From Annona cherimola (taxonomy: Eukaryota; Streptophyta; Magnoliopsida; Magnoliales; Annonaceae), in the NCBI GenBank assembly GCA_030490835.1, contig CM059971.1:45308012-45372011 (forward strand): 64,000 nucleotides of DNA. Reading direction: 5' to 3'. The translations under genes and the position numbers were made by a program. Below, piece after piece: positions 31,641 through 43,495 of this stretch. The notes under the pieces are model-generated. The model had not been told where the DNA came from. It did not search any database and was given only the letters and a program-made list of their open reading frames with translations. Position 1 is the stretch's first letter. Each line of letters starts with the position of its first letter.

Positions 31641-34086
31641 ACTTTAACAAGTTGTTATTTGAAATCCAGTTTTAGGATGACCTTCCTTAAATTCCTTTAG
31701 AAAAGTTTTGAGTAAAATATTTTGATAAACATTTGAAACGTTTGAGAAACCATACATCTTAAAATCCTTTTAATAAAAGAATTTCAAATCCTTTGAATTT
31801 TCATAAATAATCATATTTTCCTCTAATATTTTCTTGGTTTCTATTTCAGGATCTTTTGTTTACAAAAGTTATGCAATTATGCTATCCCCTTGTCCTTCAC
31901 CTAAAAATTTAATAATTGTCCACATATCAATCATTTTCACATAGAGGAAAATTGCATAGTCTTTTGCATGTCATCAAGCAACCTGAAATTAAACCATTTT
32001 ATGAAATCAACCATAGGAGGTTGGCCATCCATAAATCCCTTTCAACACATCCGTAGAAACATTTTTCCAACATTTTCAAGATAGATTTCCTTATCTAAAG
32101 GAAACCAAAACTTTTCAAATATCATTTCAAAACATATGGACTATGTCCAAACCATCATTTATTATTTAATTATCTTGACCTAGTAAAACAAATCTTTTTC
32201 ATCATTGTTTATCACGAGTTATTGTAGAAATAACTCAAAACTCATTTACCAAACATATTTTGTGAAAAAGGGTAAAATTCCCATTTTCTCATAAAACGCT
32301 GTTGAACCATATCATATAGAACTTGCTTCCTCAAAAGCAAATTCTTAAAACCATCGATATCAAACATGAAATCCTTAAAACAACATTAACATGGAGAACT
32401 TGCTTACTCATAAGCAAAATTTCTCAATTCCATTAACATGAAGCATTCCCATCCTTGGCAACACTTAGGATAAATTATTTATCTTAAGAAGTGTCGCTTG
32501 CTTCCCATGAAGCAAACCTTAAGACTTTTCATTAAAGTCATCATTTTTCAAATCTTATGGCTTTGCATTAAAGCCGTCATATTCAAAACTTGTGCTTGCC
32601 CATTCGTAAAAACATAAGCATAAACATACACAGTTCAATCATATCAATCACATAGAAAGAAAATGCATTTTAGAAAGTTTGCTTGCTTACCTGAGATCGC
32701 CATAATCCCTTTTCCTTCCATTCTTTTCCTTGCCTACATGAACATAATATGGTTTTTCATATATTTCTTGTCATTGCATTCCATTTAGTTTTCCAACCCA
32801 TTTTCATTAGCATATATCCTTCATAATTCATCATACACATATATGGCTTAATTTGCATATATTAGCACCGTTTTCACACATTTGGCTATCACACATCATA
32901 GCCTATACATATAACATGCACATAACCCTAAAATTAGGGTATTCATTCCATATGCATCATTCATAGCTTTATTAAGCTTACTTTGCAATTTTTCCCATTT
33001 TTTTCCAAAAATACACATACGGGTGTTTCTTCTACGTACCTAGCATTGCCTAAACTTCATAATTCAAATCCAAACTTTTGGATTAATAACATGTCATTCC
33101 AAACAGATCCATAAACATGGATTTCATCTCATTTTCATGCATTTTTGCATAAAATCATTTTTCATAAATCATTCATCACCCGTTTATCATTATCCCTTCA
33201 CATAAGCTCATTTAGCACTTAACCATGATGCATTTCTTAAAATTTCTTAACTGAGAAATTTAACCCATTTTCCAGCGGGTTAATTACCCTTTAATACCAC
33301 TTTACTTAAGGTATTTTTATGAGGTTTAAATCCATTTTCCATAGGTTTCCAAAACAGTTAGTTTGGAACCCACTTTTAACCCGTTTAACGTGTCCTTTGA
33401 CACATAACCTTAGGCAGTTGTATAAATCCGAAATTTCAGCATATAATCTCACTTTTATTGATCCATATTTAATTATTTAACACATAACTAAATTTGGATC
33501 ATTTCTACACACGTTTCATATTTCTTTTTGATTTCTTTCTCAAACTAACCCCATATGCTGAAATCAGGCGAGCTGAAATCTTAAAATCTTGAATTAATAT
33601 CAAATCAAGTATTTTTGATCTGAAATTTCTACCATACCTTAATAACTTCATAAATTAACTTTCATGAAAGTTTCAGCACGAAATATTAACATTACATATT
33701 TATTTGGGGATTTTTACCTTGCTGAACAGTAAACTCCATTTCCAGTCAGCCTGAATGACGTTATTTATGGGGTCTATTTACACCCATCAAAATCTCATTT
33801 TTAAATTTTTCCTGTTATCCCCAATATGTCTTGTACGTCCTGTAAAATTGTCAGCCCGAAAACCCTTGTAGAAAAATTATTAAAAATCCTTTTCTACAGC
33901 TGATCCTGTAACCCGTTTTACCCTGTTTGGGCTAATATTCACGGATTGTTAATTTCCAACATACATATCCTTTTAAGCTGAAACTTTGGTCGTTCCTTAA
34001 TCATAGCATGAGGATTGTTCTCAAAAATTTTCATGATAAAAATCATCCATTTACTGTTCCGACCATAATTTAATTTTCAATATCAT

Positions 34087-34096
34087 ATACTTACTT
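34087..34096 (-). other. Recurrent 5' splice-site-like motif (copy in H)
   Basis: Minus-strand AAGTAAGTATATG. Equivalent sites in the sense direction of other LTR copies: 188-195 (C), 3446-3455 (B), 5701-5710 (A), about 16887-16895 (D), 19263-19272 (scrap), 21613-21623 (E), 42312-42321 (H 5' LTR), 47702-47711 (G), and 50452-50464 (F). It lies one to a few hundred bases after the presumed transcription start. Splicing is inferred, not shown. Confidence 0.55.
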
Positions 34097-35268
34097 GAAC
34101 TTGAGTGGATTCAATCCAAAATTGAGAAGCTTGCTTTCCTCCACTTCTCCTCTTTCTTTCTTCCTCTTTTTCCCTTGAATTCCCTTGGTTTTCCTCTGCT
34201 TGGCACGTTCAAGGGGTTGAGGGTTAGAAAATTTGCTTTCTTGCTAAGCAAGAAAAACTCCTTGTGCATTCACACCTTCTCTCTCTCTCTCTCTCCACAT
34301 GCACGATCACCCTTGTGTAGCTGGATTTTCCAGCTTTGTGGGCCCCACTTGCTGCAATTCCACACCCAATTAATGCATTCTTATCCCCCTTGATGTGCTG
34401 GACAATTGTTAGCCATATAAATTATTTTTTTCACATTTTCATAATTGCAAAAATCTGCATGCATCAAGACCGTCCAATTGTCCTTCTTTACTTAGCCCTT
34501 AAGCAACTTGTTACTTGCTCTCCAAGAAAACCATTTCTCATGATAATTAGCTTAATCCATTCCATTCATCTCATAGATTTCATAATTTTATTCCATCGTT
34601 TCAAATTTCATCTCAATCCGACGTTTCTACGTCGAGTTATGACCACTTGAATATATCTTTTGGATTTGGGAATACAAATAATTAATTAGCACCCTAATCC
34701 TATCATTATTCCCTTAATCCAATCCATTCAACATAAACATCTCATAATTTCATTCAACCGTTTCAAATTTCAACTCAATCCGAGTTTTCTAGCTCCCGAT
34801 ATAGTCGTTTAAAGTTAACGGTTGAAATGAACATATACTTAAAAAAATTCATAATTCTCATTTCATCAATAATTTTCATAATCTTTTCATTCCATAATAC
34901 CAAGCCTAATATTAACAATCTTCATTTCAAATTTCACTTGAATCCGCCTTTTAGGCGTTGAGTTATGAATTTTCCAATATTTTCCTTCATACTTGACAAT
35001 TTCCATCTTTATTTCCATAATTCATTTTAAATCACGAAAAATGATTTTTCATGATATTATTGCACACTTAAATCACAAATAATTCATTCTAAACCCATTA
35101 TCTCATTTAGGCTCAAAATGCTTAATCACATCATTAATGCTAACCCATAACCCTAATTGCCATAATTAGCAAAAGTCATAAAATACCTTCATAATTCCAT
35201 AATTCATAAATAATCATCAAATACATGTTCAATGCATACATATGGATTACTTGGGTTAGGGTTTCACA

Positions 35269-35285
35269 ATCCTCCCCCCCTTATA
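35269..35285 (-). other. Polypurine tract of element H
   Basis: On the minus strand it reads AAGGGGGGGAGGAT, immediately before TGTGAAACCC of the 3' LTR. Confidence 0.88.
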
Positions 35286-37919
35286 ACAGGTTTCGTCCCG
35301 AAACCTATTACATTTCATATGTCGGGGTAGGGCTCATATAACTTACTAACTTATTATCATTTCTAATATTCCAATGGCTCATTACGCTTCCACTGCGCTA
35401 CTCTGTCTTAGTAGCTTTTTAGCCTTGGTCTAACAGATCCATCAATTGTCTTTATTATTCCATGTTCACACATGGTTTTTCATTGACATTTGCCCTTCAT
35501 TTGTGTCATTTCACACTATTTTTCCTTTATACATAGAGAAATTGTATCATTTCCCATCTTATCATAGGGTAAATCTTAAGTTACCCATTCCAACATATCA
35601 AATAAAGATCTATGGCCATCATTTCCCTTCTTACACATACAATTCATATAATATGAATATCTTCATTTCCATAGCAAAAGAGCAAGCATGCTCTCACATA
35701 CAACTTCATATACATTTTAGCAAAGAAACCTTTGCTAACCCCTTCATTCATAAAAATCTATAGCCATCATTTTCACATATCATTATACATAATATATTCA
35801 TTCTATAATATAGAGCAAAAGTCGCTCTCATATGGAGCAAAAGTTGCTCTCGTATGGAGTTTCATACATGAAATTTCATACATATCTTAGCAAAAGTCAC
35901 TTTTGCCAAGTTATCCATTCCTTCTCCTCTTATAATGTCTACCATTAGATTTTACCAGCGTAGACTATCCATTAGGAATACCGGTATTAAACCAGTCTAA
36001 AATATTTTCTTCCTTAGTTCCCTTTCCAGTTTCCGTAAACTAGTAAGGGTCCTTATCATTTTCAAATTTTCCTAACCTCATTTTTTTATAGATATCATAG
36101 AGAAATCATTTCTCTCGTATCTATCTTTCAATCACATTGGGATTGAGGAGCATTCCGGCAATCATTATTGCCTTCGTTCTTCTTCATTTTTCTACCATCT
36201 CTTGCTATGATAGATACCAACTTTTGTGGTATCATATGTGTAATCTCCTTTTCCTTCTATGCATGTTAACTAGGCATAGTTTGTGACACCTTTCTTATTC
36301 ATTTCTTTCCTTACACCAGGTTCTTTACTTTTCAGTGGCAAGTTATCCTTGCCCTGACTATACATGTTAATTACCAACATGTGGTATATCCTGATGTTCT
36401 ATTGGAAGACATTTCTTAACAAATTCTTCCAAATTACCTTCTTTGATCATGGCATAATAGCCATTTAGGGTTTCCTATTTCTTGTAAGCATTGCCAATCA
36501 ATGCTTGGACATTTCATTTTAACTACATGTTCAAACCTTGAACATGTTCTTAGGTTCACTCATCCATTACTCAGTCTGAATAAAATCTAATTCACCTGAG
36601 AACTGGTGGATACCGAGCTAGAAAGGCATCAATAACCTTCCCATTTACTTCTACCTTATCATTATCAACCTTTAAGGGTTTGGGTACTAGGTAAAAATTT
36701 ATTACCTATACCATTTTATCTTTTCCACCTGCTTCTAATTGGTCCTGTTGGGTATTTTTCCAAAGGCCCTGTATTATTCTTTCTATCTAAGCCACACAAT
36801 CTTGGGCGGCCTACTGCATAGCTCTTTCTACCTGTGAGATATTACTCTTTGCGGTAACACCTCAAATCCTTTGTCTTAAGGTTTATAGTTACCCGTCATC
36901 AACGAGCTTATGGACTCACTTGTCCTGGTCGTTTAGATTTGCCATTAGCTTTTCTTCTTCCTTGTTGACTCATATCAATAACTGCTTATCCCTTGTTCAA
37001 AACAAAGGCGATAAGCATTTAGTAGAAAGCAGCATATAGCCTTATGTCAATAGCATTTCTCATTATAATTTTCATTCATATTACACATAGTCAACATGAT
37101 CATTTCTGATCATGGAATCATCATACATAGTCAATAACATAATCTAGAAAGATCAATGATCTTTCCTTTTTCATATACACTTAGCACTTGAATAAAATCA
37201 AATGCATTCATATTTCCATAACATCAAATATTAGGAGTCAAAAGAAACTCCCGTTTTCTACCTTTCTCATTTCTATCTGCACATTTCATGGTGTAAGGTT
37301 GCTTTTCCCTACACATACAGATTATATTTGCATAATCTGTCATTTTATCATAATTATAAACTCTAAACCAACAATCACTTAGAAAGTTGGCACCTTGGCG
37401 CCTTCCATATGTCACCATGGCTCTATACCTTAAAACATATGTAACATATAGCACAGTCACGTGCTATCTTAGGTAAGGTGTGGTCAACCTTAGCTATGGG
37501 GGGTCTCTACGTAGACTTCCATAACCCGTTCTTCTATCCTTTGTCTTTTCTTAAACGCTCTTATCTCCAACTTCATCTCATTGTCCTCATATCATTTTTC
37601 CTTCGTATACCATCTATTTCATGAAACATAGCGACCAGCTACATTTCCTTAATTAACATATCCTTGTGTCACAACGACACACAATATAAGACAATACATA
37701 TCGTATGTGTCTTATACTCTCAATCAATTTCTTACATCACTTTTCATTTTTCTTCTATATCTGTCCATCAATCTTTGCTGAAATATCATCTTTGTGATAT
37801 CAAGCCTTTGCTTTCCATGCCTATTACCAATCCATATTCTGATACCAACTTCTGTGGCATCAGACCTATCCTTTCATCATCCTTTATTTTCTCCTTACCA
37901 CGCCTGTTTACCAATCCTT
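35286..37919 (-). mobile_element. Interior of element H, largely non-coding
   Basis: The TTTCGTCCCGAAACC next to the polypurine tract matches element E's 3' untranslated part. At about 35380-35450 a weak chromodomain-like trace is seen on the minus strand, with stops. 35450-36480 and 36980-37830 contain nothing I recognise. A gag remnant lies at 36480-36973. Near the primer-binding site, LTR/PBS-junction-like sequences recur (see findings). No pol domain is left. Confidence 0.75.
36480..36973 (-). pseudogene. gag remnant in element H
   Basis: On the minus strand ATG at 36973 is followed by MSQQGRRKANGKSKRPGQ. Then come pieces matching E's gag in order: ERAMQ.AAQD, RIIQGL..NTQQDQLEAG, VIDAFLARYPP, and, after a frameshift, FSGELDFIQTE-stop-WMSEPKNMFK. 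Several stops and frameshifts are present, and the zinc knuckles are gone. It cannot make capsid protein, although its LTRs are almost unmutated. Confidence 0.8.
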
Positions 37920-37931
37920 GCTCTGATACCA
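37920..37931 (-). other. Primer-binding site of element H (tRNA-iMet)
   Basis: On the minus strand it reads TGGTATCAGAGC, a perfect 12-base match to the end of plant initiator tRNA-Met, five bases from the 5' LTR. Confidence 0.95.
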
Positions 37932-37936
37932 AGCTC

Positions 37937-40900
37937 TGTGGCGCCCCGAACCGAGACGTCACTTCCTTACCTCAAGATCTATCGATTGGTAAATGTGAAT
38001 CAGGATTGTTGCCCTGATCACGCGGCGGGTTTTTAATTGGAATACGTCCAAATTTTTTTCGATTATTCATCTGTCATCATTCAAAATCTTGACATGACAA
38101 TCATCACACATTGTGACATTTCACTTGTAATAAAATTCATCATTTCATTCATAGCACCTTTATATGCCTGTCGTTATACACTGAATCATTGAATAAATCA
38201 TACTTTCATACATTCAGTCATTAATTCACCTGGAACTTAGAACTCTAGCTAAGTTCGAATATACATAAACACATAGCATCTTTACCTGCCTTTTTGCAGT
38301 GAAAGATTCCTTGTCCTAAGTATCATGTTTCATATCCATACATCCATACATTCAACAATTGAATCATATATAGAACTTAATATTCTCATTAAGTTCACAT
38401 ACACATTAGCTTACCTTAGCATATTTATGCTTTTTCATTCCTCATAGCCTTCAAGGCTATCATCATGGACCTTCCTCCATGTCTGAGGTTCGCAACCTTT
38501 TGAGTCTCCTCAGTACCTGTCTAAGGGTTTGGAAAACAAAACGTGAGTGACAACTCAGTAAGCAAGCGTTTTAGGGCAAGGCTTCTTGAAAACCTTTTTC
38601 ATAAACATTGGGAATACCTTGTTCCTGAGGACATGCGTATGTCCTAAAATACCATCATGAAATCCTTTATTATAAGGACAATTTCATGTCCTTGAATGCT
38701 TTCATAAAGCATTCATTCTTAAAATCATTTACAAGCCGCGCCTGGGCTTGTTTAGGCAAAACATATACATTTTACCTTTAATGATGAGTTTCCATTAATC
38801 TTATATGAACATTTTTAATGTTCATAGCCATTACATGAAATCATTCGGTTGCCAGTGGACATTTTCCGTCCAAAACAACATAAATACTTAGGCAACGGAG
38901 ACATCTCATGTCTCAAAACATCATTAACATAAACCATCATAAAATTAAGAGACATTGCATGTCTCAAAACATCATTCGCATAAGCCGTCATAAAATCAAG
39001 AGACATTTCATGTCTCAAAACATCATGCACATAAGCCATCATAAAATCAAGAGACATTTCATGTCTCAAAACATCATTTACATAACCTTATTGGCAATGG
39101 ACATTCATATGTCCTTAAACATCAATCACATAAGCCTTTCTCGGCAAAGGACATTCTTATGTCCAAAAATATTCTTTATTTAGGCTTTCTTACAAATGAA
39201 CATAAATCCTTTTCATAATTCCCCGTCTTGGGGCTTGTTTATAGCAAACAAGGAAAACCATTTTCATGAATGCATTTGCATAAACACATTTTCTTTAATT
39301 CTTGTTATTTACACTTTTGTGTAAAATTCCCTTTCTTTTAGGGTAACCATTTCATAAAAATCCCTTTAGGATATTTTCATAAAATCATATTTTCATAACC
39401 CAATCTTTGGGCTTTTCAGAAATAAAACATAAGCAAATGCATTTCTCTCCATCCAGTAGTGACACTTAGCAAGTGATCATGCTACCTTTTGGAAGAGAAT
39501 CCTTAACAACACGCTAGCCAGGCGGCTGTTCACTTATCCTGCTCCCATCTCAGGGAGGGCGCCGCTGGCACTCCTGCCATCCCTTAGCGACTTGGCCTTA
39601 TGTAGAGTGGGCCCCGGTCATCCCAACCGTGCTCTACAACCAGCCTATTCCTTGTACCGGTGCACCGTACGTTATCCTAACGAACCGCAGTCCGTTTTGG
39701 TTTGAAGAACCACAGGCCGCAACCCATGTTCTTTTAAACCGGGATCACAGACCGCAGCCTGCATCCATATGCACAAAAATCATAGACCGAAGTCTATATT
39801 TAACAATTATTTTCAAAACCATATCACAGACCGCAGTCCGTGTCAACTTGTAAGCGAGCGCACCCACTTTAACAAGTTGTTATTTGAAATCCAGTTTTAG
39901 GATGACCTTCCTTAAATTCCTTTAGAAAAGTTTTGAGTAAAATATTTTGATAAACATTTGAAACGTTTGAGAAACCATACATCTTAAAATCCTTTTAATA
40001 AAAGAATTTCAAATCCTTTGAATTTTCATAAATAATCATATTTTCCTCTAATATTTTCTTGGTTTCTATTTCAGGATCTTTTGTTTACAAAAGTTATGCA
40101 ATTATGCTATCCCCTTGTCCTTCACCTAAAAATTTAATAATTGTCCACATATCAATCATTTTCACATAGAGGAAAATTGCATAGTCTTTTGCATGTCATC
40201 AAGCAACCTGAAATTAAACCATTTTATGAAATCAACCATAGGAGGTTGGCCATCCATAAATCCCTTTCAACACATCCGTAGAAACATTTTTCCAACATTT
40301 TCAAGATAGATTTCCTTATCTAAAGGAAACCAAAACTTTTCAAATATCATTTCAAAACATATGGACTATGTCCAAACCATCATTTATTATTTAATTATCT
40401 TGACCTAGTAAAACAAATCTTTTTCATCATTGTTTATCACGAGTTATTGTAGAAATAACTCAAAACTCATTTACCAAACATATTTTGTGAAAAAGGGTAA
40501 AATTCCCATTTTCTCATAAAACGCTGTTGAACCATATCATATAGAACTTGCTTCCTCAAAAGCAAATTCTTAAAACCATCGATATCAAACATGAAATCCT
40601 TAAAACAACATTAACATGGAGAACTTGCTTACTCATAAGCAAAATTTCTCAATTCCATTAACATGAAGCATTCCCATCCTTGGCAACACTTAGGATAAAT
40701 TATTTATCTTAAGAAGTGTCGCTTGCTTCCCATGAAGCAAACCTTAAGACTTTTCATTAAAGTCATCATTTTTCAAATCTTATGGCTTTGCATTAAAGCC
40801 GTCATATTCAAAACTTGTGCTTGCCCATTCGTAAAAACATAAGCATAAACATACACAGTTCAATCATATCAATCACATAGAAAGAAAATGCATTTTAGAA

Positions 40901-43495
40901 AGTTTGCTTGCTTACCTGAGATCGCCATAATCCCTTTTCCTTCCATTCTTTTCCTTGCCTACATGAACATAATATGGTTTTTCATATATTTCTTGTCATT
41001 GCATTCCATTTAGTTTTCCAACCCATTTTCATTAGCATATATCCTTCATAATTCATCATACACATATATGGCTTAATTTGCATATATTAGCACCGTTTTC
41101 ACACATTTGGCTATCACACATCATAGCCTATACATATAACATGCACATAACCCTAAAATTAGGGTATTCATTCCATATGCATCATTCATAGCTTTATTAA
41201 GCTTACTTTGCAATTTTTCCCATTTTTTTCCAAAAATACACATACGGGTGTTTCTTCTACGTACCTAGCATTGCCTAAACTTCATAATTCAAATCCAAAC
41301 TTTTGGATTAATAACATGTCATTCCAAACAGATCCATAAACATGGATTTCATCTCATTTTCATGCATTTTTGCATAAAATCATTTTTCATAAATCATTCA
41401 TCACCCGTTTATCATTATCCCTTCACATAAGCTCATTTAGCACTTAACCATGATGCATTTCTTAAAATTTCTTAACTGAGAAATTTAACCCATTTTCCAG
41501 CGGGTTAATTACCCTTTAATACCACTTTACTTAAGGTATTTTTATGAGGTTTAAATCCATTTTCCATAGGTTTCCAAAACAGTTAGTTTGGAACCCACTT
41601 TTAACCCGTTTAACGTGTCCTTTGACACATAACCTTAGGCAGTTGTATAAATCCGAAATTTCAGCATATAATCTCACTTTTATTGATCCATATTTAATTA
41701 TTTAACACATAACTAAATTTGGATCATTTCTACACACGTTTCATATTTCTTTTTGATTTCTTTCTCAAACTAACCCCATATGCTGAAATCAGGCGAGCTG
41801 AAATCTTAAAATCTTGAATTAATATCAAATCAAGTATTTTTGATCTGAAATTTCTACCATACCTTAATAACTTCATAAATTAACTTTCATGAAAGTTTCA
41901 GCACGAAATATTAACATTACATATTTATTTGGGGATTTTTACCTTGCTGAACAGTAAACTCCATTTCCAGTCAGCCTGAATGACGTTATTTATGGGGTCT
42001 ATTTACACCCATCAAAATCTCATTTTTAAATTTTTCCTGTTATCCCCAATATGTCTTGTACGTCCTGTAAAATTGTCAGCCCGAAAACCCTTGTAGAAAA
42101 ATTATTAAAAATCCTTTTCTACAGCTGATCCTGTAACCCGTTTTACCCTGTTTGGGCTAATATTCACGGATTGTTAATTTCCAACATACATATCCTTTTA
42201 AGCTGAAACTTTGGTCGTTCCTTAATCATAGCATGAGGATTGTTCTCAAAAATTTTCATGATAAAAATCATCCATTTACTGTTCCGACCATAATTTAATT
42301 TTCAATATCATATACTTACTTGAACTTGAGTGGATTCAATCCAAAATTGAGAAGCTTGCTTTCCTCCACTTCTCCTCTTTCTTTCTTCCTCTTTTTCCCT
42401 TGAATTCCCTTGGTTTTCCTCTGCTTGGCACGTTCAAGGGGTTGAGGGTTAGAAAATTTGCTTTCTTGCTAAGCAAGAAAAACTCCTTGTGCATTCACAC
42501 CTTCTCTCTCTCTCTCTCTCTCCACATGCACGATCACCCTTGTGTAGCTGGATTTTCCAGCTTTGTGGGCCCCACTTGCTGCAATTCCACACCCAATTAA
42601 TGCATTCTTATCCCCCTTGATGTGCTGGACAATTGTTAGCCATATAAATTATTTTTTTCACATTTTCATAATTGCAAAAATCTGCATGCATCAAGACCGT
42701 CCAATTGTCCTTCTTTACTTAGCCCTTAAGCAACTTGTTACTTGCTCTCCAAGAAAACCATTTCTCATGATAATTAGCTTAATCCATTCCATTCATCTCA
42801 TAGATTTCATAATTTTATTCCATCGTTTCAAATTTCATCTCAATCCGACGTTTCTACGTCGAGTTATGACCACTTGAATATATCTTTTGGATTTGGGAAT
42901 ACAAATAATTAATTAGCACCCTAATCCTATCATTATTCCCTTAATCCAATCCATTCAACATAAACATCTCATAATTTCATTCAACCGTTTCAAATTTCAA
43001 CTCAATCCGAGTTTTCTAGCTCCCGATATAGTCGTTTAAAGTTAACGGTTGAAATGAACATATACTTAAAAAAATTCATAATTCTCATTTCATCAATAAT
43101 TTTCATAATCTTTTCATTCCATAATACCAAGCCTAATATTAACAATCTTCATTTCAAATTTCACTTGAATCCGCCTTTTAGGCGTTGAGTTATGAATTTT
43201 CCAATATTTTCCTTCATACTTGACAATTTCCATCTTTATTTCCATAATTCATTTTAAATCACGAAAAATGATTTTTCATGATATTATTGCACACTTAAAT
43301 CACAAATAATTCATTCTAAACCCATTATCTCATTTAGGCTCAAAATGCTTAATCACATCATTAATGCTAACCCATAACCCTAATTGCCATAATTAGCAAA
43401 AGTCATAAAATACCTTCATAATTCCATAATTCATAAATAATCATCAAATACATGTTCAATGCATACATATGGATTACTTGGGTTAGGGTTTCACA
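37937..43495 (-). mobile_element. 5' LTR of element H
   Basis: It is a direct repeat of 29712-35268 at +8225 (then +8227 after the CT run near 42500). It would hold the active promoter for the element. All internal features are as described for the 3' LTR. Confidence 0.95.

Larger units (their letters stand above)
30404..32620. repeat. Dense array of short hairpins in the long LTR
   Basis: Short inverted repeats follow each other over about 2 kb: GGACATGCGTATGTCC (30404-30419), GGACAATTTCATGTCC (30451-30466), GAATGCTTTCATAAAGCATTC split 9+3+9 (30469-30489), CAAGCC/GGCTTG (30508-30525), GAACATTTTTAATGTTC (30582-30598), GGACATTTTCCGTCC (30632), GAGACATCTCATGTCTC (30673, then three more at 51-bp steps), GGACATTCATATGTCC (30874), GGACATTCTTATGTCC (30924), CCCCGTCTTGGGG (30996), CTTGTTT/AAACAAG (31009), and TTTACACTTTTGTGTAAA (31083). 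Later come TTTCC/GGAAA, GACTTT/AAAGTC, and GGCTTT/AAAGCC pairs. Stem sequence changes from site to site while pairing is kept. The 5' LTR repeats it at +8225. Confidence 0.85.
29712..35268 (-). mobile_element. 3' LTR of element H
   Basis: It starts TGTGGCGCCCCGAACCGAG and ends GGGTTAGGGTTTCACA. In plus order it contains: a head block shared with all copies (GGATTGTTGCCCTGATCACG), an acceptor-like tract (about 30294-30330, minus), the hairpin array (30404-32620), the GC-rich module (31215-31640), the second donor-like site (32681-32696, minus), the first donor-like site (34087-34096, minus), a (CT)n run at about 34280, and the sense start. Two short ORFs of about 100 codons, including one made by the 51-bp repeat, recur in the other LTR but lie in non-coding DNA. 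Confidence 0.93.
29712..43495 (-). mobile_element. Element H: complete, very young, non-autonomous (LARD-like); TSD ACATC
   Basis: This is a minus-strand element. 3' LTR 29712-35268 (5557 bp), polypurine tract, 2668-bp interior, primer-binding site 37920-37931, 5' LTR 37937-43495 (5559 bp). ACATC flanks it at 29707-29711 and 43496-43500. In every stretch I compared, the LTRs are the same except for one extra CT in the 5' LTR (near 42500). LTRs are identical on insertion, so this copy is recent. The interior has only a decayed gag remnant and no pol, so its movement must have depended on proteins from another element. Long LTR plus short non-coding interior is the LARD form. Confidence 0.92.

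Noticed and set aside
32935..32945. Telomere-like CCCTAAAA...TTAGGG traces in the LTRs
   Set aside because: Single or paired units only, no tandem array; they are short dyads in the LTR.
37920..37936. Possible tRNA gene
   Set aside because: Only the 12-base primer-binding complement of tRNA-iMet is present; no cloverleaf.
29712..43495. Segmental duplication of about 5.56 kb
   Set aside because: TG/CA ends, primer-binding site, polypurine tract and 5-bp duplication show that the two copies are LTRs of one element.
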